Part shown: positions 55,101-64,000 of the stretch, one piece after another
How the letters are laid out: each line of letters starts with the position of its first letter
How positions within the stretch are numbered: position 1 is the first letter of the stretch
Source: Paramyrothecium sp. XJ0827
Taxonomy: Eukaryota; Ascomycota; Sordariomycetes; Hypocreales; Stachybotryaceae
Direction of reading: 5' to 3'
NCBI GenBank assembly: GCA_020881915.1
Contig: JAJFPB010000007.1
Location: forward strand, 806,001 to 870,000
Length of the DNA stretch: 64,000 nucleotides
Position numbers and translations under genes: made by a program
The notes under the pieces: generated by a model
What the model saw: only the letters and a program-made list of their open reading frames with translations
What the model was told of the DNA's origin: nothing
The model's database searches: none

Positions 55101-56105
55101 CCGACATTGTTATATGCCCGAGGCCCCCCTCCATCGCACATCTCCGGTCTACCCTAGACGACGTCAGAAGCTCTGGTAAATCCATTCCGATTATTGTGCT
55201 CTGTCCAAATGCAGAAGAGGCAATTCAGTTTTCGCAGATTCATTGCAAGAGTGTGCCTGATTTTTCTAGGATGGTCGAAGTCATACCTCAGCCGTAAGTG
55301 TTTGTTGGAGGTCACCTTGAGCAAACTGTAAGCTAACACAACAGACAGATGTGGTCCCAGGAAATTAGCCAAAGTTCTTCACCATTGCTTAAACAAGCCT
55401 CTGAGTGTCCATCCATCACCAAGCGTCAACAACTTGGAAGCGACGCTGCAGAAAGTGGAGTTAGGACAAGATCTGAGGGAGCCAGGACTAGAAGTCAAAT
55501 CAGTTGTACATCCTCCGGACTCTGGCGCAGTGGATTTTTCATTGGCAGATGAGCCCACGCCTCTCGAGCAAGCTGCTTTTGAAACCGTTGCCTCGCCTCC
55601 ACCACTAGATCCCGGCACCCCATCACTTCGTCCTGCGGATAGACCGTCGTCAGCGGTGAAAATGGAACAAAGCCCTGGCCGGAAGGATCTGCACGTATTA
55701 TTGGTCGATGATAACAAGATCAATCTGCAATTACTTGTCATGTTCATCAAGAAGTGCGGCTTCTCCTACGCAGAGGCCGAAAACGGGCAAGAAGCCCTCG
55801 ACAAGTTCACGGAAGCAAGCCTACCGACCCCACAAGATGGAGAACCACGATCGGCGAAGAGAGGGTTCGACTTCATCCTGATGGATATCAGCATGCCTGT
55901 AATGAACGGTATAGAGGCTACGAGGCGTATACGAGATTTAGAGAAGGAACACAAGCTGCCGAGCACCAATGTCATCGCGTTGACGGGACTGGCGAGCGCC
56001 GATGCACAGCGCGACGCCAAGATGGCGGGCGTTGACATTTTCATGCCGAAGCCGGTCCGCTTCGCGGAGCTCAGGAAGTTGCTATTAGCACAGCCAAGAC
56101 CATAG
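52129..56105 (+). CDS. Soluble GAF-type hybrid histidine kinase
   Basis: Two-component hybrid kinase that should autophosphorylate on His and pass the phosphate to its own receiver, feeding an Hpt-response regulator pathway. Exons are 52129-52546, 52677-55293 and 55349-56105 (introns 130 and 55 bp), giving 1,263 residues. A split GAF-like sensor lies at about 60-320 (RGMVSLIDASSQTILAEAT, then VVSEPGVRFYAGVPI and GAYAVSDEKPRDG). Next come a long acidic disordered linker and the H-box SMSHELRSPLHGIL (His606). ATPase boxes: NLFGNALKYT, DTGKGMS, GTGLGLSIV. Receiver: LLVDDNKINLQLL, phospho-acceptor Asp1191 in LMDISMPVMNG, ALTG and MPKPV. No membrane segments. The acceptor at 55348, not the AG four bases before, keeps the receiver in frame. 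Confidence 0.94.
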
Positions 56106-56453
56106 ATATAGATTTTGGCATTTTGTTCCTGGCATCAACGGCCGGTGGACTTTCATTTACTAGCGGGCATTTGTGGGCGTTAGAGCAGCAATACCAGATA
56201 CTACTTGAGACTTTAGCAAAGATCAAATTTGCGTCTCTTTTTTCATGAACTTCCTGTCGATCTAATCTAATCCGAATCTGCAAGCTCCTGGTGTTTCAGC
56301 TTTGGGATCACAACAAGATAAAGCATTTGTTCAGACTATCTCTGTTTCTCGCCCATGTCAGACCTTGGTCGAACCTTGCGAAAATTTCATGATTCAAGAT
56401 CTCGTGTTGGGATATGAATTACCGATATTCGTTCAAGGATTGCCTTGCTAATC
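56106..56453. other. Convergent spacer, kinase / Zn2Cys6 regulator
   Basis: About 350 bases between converging genes; nothing else seen. Confidence 0.45.
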
Positions 56454-58608
56454 TCAGAATCCCCAGGCCATTTGAAGATCGTCCAAAACATCCCAAGGCA
56501 TACGTTCTTCAGTATCCATGTATTGTGTGTCCGTCACGCCGAAATCCATCGAGCTCACGCACTTCTCTTTCTCGCTGTCAAATGTCGGAGTCATGTCAGA
56601 GACAGGCCTCAGATTGCCGCTGTCGGGCTGCCTTAGATCCGAAGTAGCATCATTCCGACCATGGTGAGCAGGATAGTACTGAGCCTTCTTCGTAGATTCC
56701 GTAACATCAGTGGCGAGCAACATGAGCTCTCCCCACATCTGATGGGTTTTTGTGTTGTCCGAAACTGATGTAAGTAAATCTCTGGCCTTGATGCATGACT
56801 CAAACAATTTTTGTTCTCTCGGATCTTCTTTTCGAGCTTCCTGTAGCAAGACTTTGAGAGCAACCCAGGGCAGCAGGCCTTCCAGCTGCCATTGCCATTC
56901 TGCCCAAGCAGGTTCGGTTCTCAACGCATGCACGGCGTCGACTGCTGCAATAGAAGGGCCCAGAAAACTGGGGTTTGTTGTGGACACATTTTGACGCGAA
57001 GCTTCCTTGTGTCCTTTTGCAACTTGCATTGCCACCTGAATATTTGCAAAAAAGAGCTCAGTCATGGTCCACGCAAACCGGCCAATTGTTGTGTCGTGAT
57101 GGAGCGATGAGCGGTACATCATCTCGATGTCTAATTTCGCTTCTTGGATTGAGTGTAGCTTTGATCCAATATCTCTTCGGTTTTCTTTCCTCAATTGGCG
57201 CGCGGAATGCCACAAGTGACAACGAAGGAAATAGATTGTTGCCGTTGGATCGTCAATAGAAGAGACTGATGGTAGACTCAATTCGCCCTCGAAAGCAAGG
57301 GCATGTCCAGAGATTCTCTGTCGATCCCCAGATATGGGCAAGGATTTAACTTTGTAGTTATATGATCGGGAATCGACGAAATAGATGTGCCATTTGAGCC
57401 GCTTGTGGAGGTCGTGCGAAACACCCGTACGATTTCGATCACCACCTAGAAGCCCCATCGATTCGGCGACTCTCAATAAGGCTCCGGTCAGAGACCACGC
57501 CAGTTCGTTCTCCCCGAGATACGGAAGCATGGAAATATAGATGACAAGGGCTTGCAGCACCGGTAATTCTTTCGTTGTCAGAAAGTTTGCCCTGCCTAGG
57601 GTCTGCTCCGTCGCAAATCTGTACTTGGCCAAGAGCAAAACCTTTTCCGTGGCAAAGTTAGTTAGTGTGTCTCTGTCATTAAGCGAGACGATGGCGGCTA
57701 AACATATGGAGGATAACAATGCTTCCATGCCTGGACCGAGAGTAGTGAAGCTTCCATCAAGGTTTTGCACAAGTCTTCCAAGATTCGGCAGATCCAAAAT
57801 CTTGATGAAAGGGTCCACTCTATAAGCAAATATGTTCCATATGAGCTGTAGGTGAGGAAGCGAGGGTCCTAAATCGTCAAGTGTGCCCGAGGCCAACTCA
57901 TTCGGGAATACAAAACTCTGGTTGTGAGGGATAATTTGTGATGCTATCTCGGATTCTGCTGCTTCTAATGCCTCCGCATAACTCGCCACATCATGTACTG
58001 CTTGTAGGATATGGTCAACCTGTTTGGGGGGTTGGTCAGCCAACGGTCATCCCGGTATGATCTAGACGTACCTCTGTACAGAATACCGACCAAAACTGTT
58101 TGCCAATGTGTAGCCCTTCGGCTTTCTGGACAACTAGTCTTCCGAAATCCTCGTCGAATTCACTGCTGTTACCTGAGTCTGCATTCGATGACCGGTCGAC
58201 AAAGTTGAGAATTGACTGGTCGGTTCGTAGCAGACCGCCCGAAGGAGCCATCTCCATATCCTTTGTTTGCGCAGGCGCGGGCTCAGGCAGGTTCCGAGGA
58301 GGCTGCCCTGGGCCTGGGCCTGACCCATCTTCAACCTGGGCAGTGAGTTCTGTGACCACGGCTTCTAAGCGTCTCAGACGACTGAGCAGCTCCCCTTGCT
58401 TCTGTGCGGGGGATTTCTTTGCCGACGGGGTCCAGCTCCGCTTAGGGATTCGACCAGTTACCGGATAATGACAATCAATCTTGACGCGTAGGCAATTCTC
58501 GCACGGATCGCGACGATCGCATCGTACCTTTCTCCGTCTGCATGTCACACAGCTCCATATCTTGAGCTCGGCTCCTGAAGTCGACGATTCTATTGAGGGG
58601 TCCGCCAT
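56454..58608 (-). CDS. Zn2Cys6 transcription factor
   Basis: Nuclear fungal regulator. Exons 58608-58072 and 58019-56454 (52-bp intron, phase 0), giving 700 residues. The binuclear zinc cluster (residues 20-46) has the spacing C-X2-C-X6-C-X5-C-X2-C-X6-C (CVTCRRRKVRCDRRDPCENC and a last Cys). A basic linker (PKRSWTPSAKK) and a leucine-rich coiled coil (GELLSRLRRLEAVVTELTAQV region, about 72-92) follow. The remainder is the fungal-specific transcription factor domain, with ISMLPYLGENELAWSLTGAL and the typical RVAESMGLLGGDRN and LKWHIYFVDSR. It is divergent from the FSP1-like oxidoreductase, 485 bases apart, and may control it. Confidence 0.93.
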
Positions 58609-59093
58609 CGCAATGTCGGATATCGGTGCTTACAAGCGCCGACCAGCGAACTGGCTTTGATTGCTTTCTGCTTGGAGGATATGGCAACCACAGCGGTGCG
58701 TTATCAGTCACTTCAATGGAAGATAGAAGAAAATAGAAGAAGCTGACTACCAGCCAGCAAAGAAATATATTTTGGGGTTCAGAGTGAAATGATCGAAGAA
58801 TATGAGTGGGTCGTATTTTCGGACACGGAGCTCGGCCATGATCCCTGTCGTGCCGACACCCTCGCTAACACAAGTTACTCCTTGAACACGAATTCTTGAT
58901 ATTGTTCGCGAAATCATGTGGTACAGGATGCTAAAGCATGTCAATAGATTGACACATTATCTTGGTATGGACGCCTGCTAATTTTGTCTTGACGCCTCCC
59001 TATAAGTACCGCTCAGCGGCCCTCACCACTGATTGGCGGCACAATACTTGAGCTAAGTTGGGCACCATCAGAACTTCCAATCAGCAAACTACA
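58609..59093. promoter_or_regulatory. Divergent promoter, Zn2Cys6 regulator / FAD oxidoreductase
   Basis: 485-base region between two divergent ATGs, no gene inside. TATAAG at 59001-59006 is 88-93 bases before the oxidoreductase start. The arrangement suggests the regulator could act on its neighbour (inference). Confidence 0.45.
59001..59006 (+). promoter_or_regulatory. TATA-like element of the FAD oxidoreductase gene
   Basis: TATAAG 88-93 bases upstream of ATG 59094. Confidence 0.45.
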
Positions 59094-60248
59094 ATGGCGA
59101 AGACGGTAGTCATACTCGGAGCTGGCTGGGCTGGCTTGCCACTTGCGCACAAGCTGGCAAAATACACGGTCCCCAAGCTTCCGACATTGAAGGTCATTTT
59201 GGTGTCTCCCAGCACTCATTTTTTCTGGAATGTCGCAGCCACGCGAGGCATAGTGCCTGGGGAAATCGCAGACGAGAAACTCTTTATACCCATTCAACCC
59301 GGCTTCGTTCAGTACTCGCCTGACAATTTCGAATTCGTTCTTGGATATGCCGGTCAGATACGTCCCGATGAAAGTGTTGTTGAAGTTGCTTTGGACAATG
59401 GAGGCGTCCGGGAACTTCACTACGATCATCTGGTTATTGCCACCGGCTCCCGTGTTGCCAACAACCTGCCTCTGAAACTCACAGGGAGTTATGAGTCTAC
59501 TCTCATCGCGTTTCATGGGCTACAAAAGCAGATACGGGAGGCAAAGTCTATTGTAATATCCGGCGCGGGGCCAACAGGGATAGAAGTGGCTGGGGAGTTG
59601 GCTGCAAAGTACGGCAAGACAAAGCAAATTACCCTCCTAGCCAGCACCGATCTACTCCCTGGCCATCAGCCCGAAGTCTTGCCCTCGCTTCGACGAGCTG
59701 TGGAAAAGGATCTTAATAATCTTGGAGTTAAGGTTGCGAAAGGGGCGCGTGTCAGTCAATTTCACCACGCGACTAGTGGCAGAGGGACTGAAATCACGAT
59801 GGAAAATGGTTCTAAGCTGATCGCTGATCTCTTCCTGCCTCTACACGGATGCCTAGTCAATTCTTCGTTTGTCCCAACAGGCTGGTTGGACACCACGGGC
59901 AGCATCATTCTCGATGACGATCTGCGCGTCACTGGAACCAACAATATTTGGGCAATTGGCGATGTCGGTAACAAGGAAACCAAACAGTTGACTGTGACAG
60001 ACAACCAGATCATCTACCTCTCAAAGACCTTGGATGTCGTCTTGAGGGGCGAGAAACCTTTGCAACACTACCAACCAGTGAGTAAGGCCATGATCTTTCT
60101 TTCTCTCGGTAAAAATTACGGGACAGGTCAAATTGGCAACTGGAGGCTTTGGGCATTCATGGTCAACTTTGTCAAAGGCCGAAACCTTTTTGTGGATACA
60201 GCCCAAGGCTACGTTAATGGAGTTCACTTGAGGCATGCAGCTATGTAA
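59094..60248 (+). CDS. AIF/FSP1-like FAD-dependent oxidoreductase
   Basis: Intronless, 384 residues. Pyridine nucleotide-disulfide oxidoreductase fold without the redox Cys pair, as in AMID/FSP1 (AIFM2) and fungal AIF-like NADH oxidoreductases. FAD-binding dinucleotide motif VVILGAGWAGLPLAHKLA at the start, ATGSRVANN before the NAD domain, second dinucleotide motif SIVISGAGPTGIEVAGELA, and FAD-closing NNIWAIGDVG. The region STHFFWNVAATRG is characteristic of the group. Known relatives reduce quinones with NAD(P)H; one is an anti-ferroptosis enzyme in animals. No mitochondrial presequence is seen. Start: first ATG after the TATA element, which immediately precedes the FAD motif. Confidence 0.92.
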   Translation: MAKTVVILGAGWAGLPLAHKLAKYTVPKLPTLKVILVSPSTHFFWNVAATRGIVPGEIADEKLFIPIQPGFVQYSPDNFEFVLGYAGQIRPDESVVEVALDNGGVRELHYDHLVIATGSRVANNLPLKLTGSYESTLIAFHGLQKQIREAKSIVISGAGPTGIEVAGELAAKYGKTKQITLLASTDLLPGHQPEVLPSLRRAVEKDLNNLGVKVAKGARVSQFHHATSGRGTEITMENGSKLIADLFLPLHGCLVNSSFVPTGWLDTTGSIILDDDLRVTGTNNIWAIGDVGNKETKQLTVTDNQIIYLSKTLDVVLRGEKPLQHYQPVSKAMIFLSLGKNYGTGQIGNWRLWAFMVNFVKGRNLFVDTAQGYVNGVHLRHAAM

Positions 60249-61540
60249 TCGCGAGGCTGCTCTGTTTAATGGATTTACACAATCGACGTCAGGATTTTGA
60301 CCCTTGAATGACTGGCTCCACTACTACGCATACGCTGCCGAATCCAAGACTTGTCTTAGGAACTACACTACCATCGCTAGAAATATCCTGCGTCTCGAAA
60401 GTTACTATTACCCACCAACGCTTCCAAAGCTCGATAAAGACGGTTAATACCATTTCTAAATCGTTACTCAAGTGAATCGTTTCTTTCACCCCAAATGCAT
60501 CCCAGGCTTCAAGTTTTAAGGGAACACCGAGAAAATTCACATGATAGTCTTGTATCCTAGCCTAGGAAAGCGTTACCGAGGTAAACAGAATCCAAAGGGC
60601 GTGTCTCGGCTCGATCCACGTAGTTGAAAACTCATCAAAAAGAATTACCGGTATTCAATGACAATATTGCCCTTCCAGCAAGGCTATAATGAGGCTCATC
60701 AGAACGTGAGAACGCCCACAACGGGCCTGGTATGCTTTTAGCCAGCTCATCGGAAGGGTTCACGTCCAGAATTGGCGTAAAGTTGAGTAACATCGGGGAT
60801 TTTTAGCACAAACATTAGGTAAAATTGCCCATCTACATCTCCGCGGGATGAAAAGATGGGAAGGGCCAAGCTTCTCCATAAGATGGAAGCAATGAAGATT
60901 ACAGTGTTACTCTTCTTACGGTATGAGTGGTACTGGTCTTGTGTAATTTATCGTTTCACTGAAAAAGAAATGACTGTACCTCAGCCGTCTTGGGTGAAGA
61001 ACAAGGTAGGTATCGTGTTGAAGTCAAGCGTCAGCAAACGTGGCCAAGCAATTCCCTCCTTCAGGCTTTTGTTGGTAATTCCGTTCTAGACTTCTACTCA
61101 ATATCGACGGTGTTGCCAGATCGCTCACGAATCATTGAGATCTTAGCCAACCCAAACTCAGAACAACTAAAAACCAATCGCGTCTTCGATTGTGCGGCTA
61201 GACAATCCAAATAACCAGCTTTCAGCTACCAGCATCTTGAGTCCACCTCACTGTTTGAAAACGCTATTTTAGCTATGAGGAAATCAAGGATTGTACAAAA
61301 AGTAGTTCAAATTACCATCCGCCATGTCAATCCAATTTTTATTCATTGACGTCATGACTTGTAATAATAACGTCGTGTCCATCGTCGCTAATGCCGAGCA
61401 TCCGGTTGGAGCTCCGCGGAACAACGTTCAAGCTACCCTAGACAGCACCCCATGGTAACTTGGGTTTTGTCCTCCTTCTGGAATATCGGCATGCACTGGC
61501 AAATACAATCACCTGCGTGTGAAATGAAAATTCAGCAAGT
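60249..61540. other. Spacer upstream of the molybdopterin oxidoreductase
   Basis: About 1.3 kb, AT-rich in its middle, without a supportable gene. It contains the promoter of the last gene. Confidence 0.45.
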
Positions 61541-64000
61541 ATGGCACAATTTCAGCCGCCCGCTTGCCAGTCCCGAGATGCCATCGAGGACATCTGGGGC
61601 CCTCGAACGCCATACGTACATGAGTGGCCCACCCGCGTCGACCATGCCTACGATGAGGAGCCCGAGAAATGGGTGCAGAGCGCCTGTGTATTGTGCAGGT
61701 AGGCTTTCCGAGTCCAAATTAGTCATAGAGGCTTCTGGATACTGATTGAACACAGCAATGGGTGCGCCATGGACGTTGGCGTGAAAGATGGCAAGGTCGT
61801 CGGTGTCAAAGGACGAGCTACCGACCGGGTGAACAAGGGCCGGCTGGGCCCCAAGGGCATGAACGGGTAAGTCAATGCTTCAGGATCGCATCAGGAGTTG
61901 AGAAGTTGACATGAATCTCGACATGCCATAGCTGGAAGGCCATGTATGCCCCCGGCAGATTAACCCACCCGCTGGTCCGAAAAAATGGCAAGCTTGAGCC
62001 GACGTCATGGGACGAGGCAATGAAAGTCGTCGTGGATAAGTCAAAGGAGCTCATTGAACACCTTACGGCTCACTCAATCGGCTTCTATACATCGGGACAA
62101 TTGTTTTTGGAGGAATACTATGCCCTGGCTATGATTGGCAAGGCTGGTCTAAACACCCTCCACATGTAGGTGCACCTCCAAGCACAGATTGGGTCGAGAG
62201 AACCGTTCGGTTGACCTTTTCTTCAGGGATGGCAATACTAGACTCTGCACCGCCACTGCTGCAGCATCCATGCGCGAGTCCTTTGGCTCTGACGGCCAGC
62301 CAGGGTCGTATGCGGATGTTGACTTCACCGACTGCCTTTTCATGGTGGGCCACAATGTCGCGGCGACCCAGACCGTCCTCTGGTCTAGAATCCTGGATAG
62401 GCTTGACGGACCGAAGCCGCCTCAACTCATCGTTGTGGACCCAAGGCTGTCGGACACGGCGCGGAGAGCCACCGTGCACCTTGCGCCTCGAATCGGCACC
62501 AACTTAGCCCTGCTGAACGGCATCGAGCATCTGATGTTCAAGAACGATTGGATCGACTATGAATGGGCCAAGATTCACACCACTGGCCTAGATGAGTTAC
62601 GGGAGGCCGTCAAGGACTGCACGCCAGAGTACGTCGAGGAGATCACCGGTGTACCACGGGACGAGCTGGAGAAGGCCGCAAAGATCATCGGAACCACGCC
62701 CTCGCTGCTGTCTTCGGCTCTCCAAGGTGTCTACCAATCACACCAAGCCACCGCAAGCGCCTGCCAGATCAACAACATAAACCTCATGCGCGGGCTGATC
62801 GGTAAGAAGGGCAGCGGTATCCTTCAGATGAACGGACAGCCAACGGCCCAGAACAACCGCGAGACCGGCTGCGACGGAGAGTTCCCCGGCTTCCGCAATC
62901 ACCAATCTCCCGAGCACATGAACGAGCTGGCGGAGATCTGGAACATTGATCCCATCAGGCTGCCGCACTGGAACCAGCCCACACATATCACCAACATGCT
63001 CGACTTCATGGAGAGTGGCTCCATCAGGATGCTGTGGATCTCAGGCACCAATCCTCTGGTCAGCTTGCCGGATCTAGAGCGCATCCGCCGGATCTTCACA
63101 ATGCCTAAGCTGTTCGTCATAGCCCAGGACATCTACGAGAACGAAACGACTGCCATTGCCGACGTCGTGTTCCCCGCCGCGCAATGGAGCGAGAAGACGG
63201 GCTGCTTCACCAACGCCGACCGCACCGTGCACATCGCCCACAAGGCCGTCGAGCCACCCGGAGAGGCGAAGCCCGACCTCGACATCTTCCTCGACTACGG
63301 CCGCCGCATGGGGTTTAAGGACAAGGACGGCAACGACCTCATGCCGTGGACCAAGCCGGAGGAGCTCTTTGAGGCGTGGAAGCGCGCGTCCAAAGGCCGG
63401 CCCTGCGACTACAGCGGCCTGACCTATGACAAGCTTACGGGCGGCTCTGGTCTCCAATGGCCGGTCAACGACCAGTACCCCCTGGGAAAGGAGCGTCTTT
63501 ACGATGACGGCGTTTTCCTTACCGGCATCAAAGAGTGCGAAACGTTTGGCCATGATCTCGAGACCGGACATCCGTATTCACTAGATGAATACAGAGCGAT
63601 GGACCCGGCCGGCAGGGCAATCTTCAAGACGTGCAAATACGTTCCCCCGCCCGAAGAGCCGGACGACGAGTACCCTCTCCGGCTCTCCACCGGGCGCAAC
63701 GTGCACCACTTCCACACGCGCACCAAGACTGGCCGCACGGCCTTGCAGAAGAAGAGCCCGGAGCCGGATGTTCGCATCACTCAGAAGGACGCCGACAAGG
63801 CCGGCGTCAAGGATGGCGAGATGGTCGTCGTCAGGTCCCGCCGGGGCGCGGTGGAGATGAAGGTCCGGATCGGGAGCATCCGCGAAGGACAAGCATTTAT
63901 ACCGTTCCACTTTGGAAACTGGGACTCGCCCAACGGTCGGGCCACTGCAGCCAACGAGCTCACAATGAGTAAGAAGCCCATGATGTTCAGAAATTTTCTG
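61541..64000 (+). CDS. Bacterial-type molybdopterin oxidoreductase, 3' part outside window
   Basis: Exons 61541-61698, 61756-61866, 61932-62165 and 62227 to about 63968 (introns 57, 65, 61 bp). A GTAAGA at 63969 is the probable next donor, so the gene runs off the right edge. DMSO-reductase superfamily (NasA/FdhF-like), expected to bind a bis-MGD molybdenum cofactor. N-terminal iron-sulfur motif SACVLCSNGC, with the second Cys next to intron 1. At the place of the usual fourth Cys (GRLCPKG) it reads GRLGPKG. Further marks: VDFTDCLFMVGHNVAATQ, LIVVDPRLSDTA, MRGLIGKKGSGI, MNGQPTAQNNRETGC, LWISGTNPLVSLPD and the start of the C-terminal molydopterin-dinucleotide domain (LRLSTGRNVHHFHTRT). A nitrate- or formate-type role is open; the fungal assimilatory nitrate reductase is unrelated to this family. 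Confidence 0.9.

Overview
The window reads as nuclear DNA from a filamentous ascomycete (Pezizomycotina; Sordariomycetes-like, though I cannot name a genus). Genes lie singly on both strands with 0.3-2.5 kb spacers. Introns are short (mostly 45-130 bp) with GTRNGT donors and CTRAY-type branch sites. The families are also typical of these fungi: a Zn2Cys6 regulator, a NACHT-ankyrin NLR, a tannase, a Dal5-type transporter and a soluble hybrid histidine kinase. I saw no tRNA, rRNA, CRISPR array or intact transposon.

Left part (1-11.5 kb): a secreted tyrosinase, an APH-fold phosphotransferase broken by one extra C in a C7 run, a PIF1-type DNA helicase with an N-terminal PCNA-binding box and a SUMO-interacting motif, a tannase/feruloyl esterase, and on the minus strand an extended SDR epimerase/dehydratase. 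A gene-poor, AT-richer stretch (11.6-13.8 kb) follows.

Middle (13.8-35.9 kb): a small repeat-rich secreted protein; a roughly 2,070-residue NACHT-ankyrin protein whose frame breaks once inside the ankyrin array; a Thr-rich secreted protein with a beta-sandwich-like C-terminal domain; a zinc alcohol dehydrogenase; and a fungal transcription-factor-like protein without a zinc finger. Next comes a compact group made of a TauD-type dioxygenase facing a Dal5-family transporter, followed by a HAD-like hydrolase. It looks like an uptake and catabolic module for a sulfonate-like or halo-organic acid (inference).

Right part (36-64 kb): a large seven-exon secreted subtilase; an intronless S66 (MccF/LD-carboxypeptidase-like) serine peptidase of bacterial flavour; a carboxylesterase carrying an N-terminal C-type-lectin-like module; a gene relic; a DUF4267-like membrane protein; a conserved-looking hypothetical; a vanadium-haloperoxidase/PAP2-like secreted enzyme; a GAF-type hybrid histidine kinase; a Zn2Cys6 regulator divergent from an FSP1/AIF-like FAD oxidoreductase; and at the right edge the 5' part of a bacterial-type molybdopterin oxidoreductase.

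Most enzymes are secreted or catabolic, which suits a saprotroph or plant/insect-associated fungus. The observations most worth following up are the PIP-box plus SIM helicase with its duplicated exon, the TauD-transporter-HAD module with a substituted catalytic Lys in the HAD protein, the S66 peptidase as a transfer candidate, and the two sharply bounded frameshifts. Those two frameshifts may be real mutations or assembly errors.
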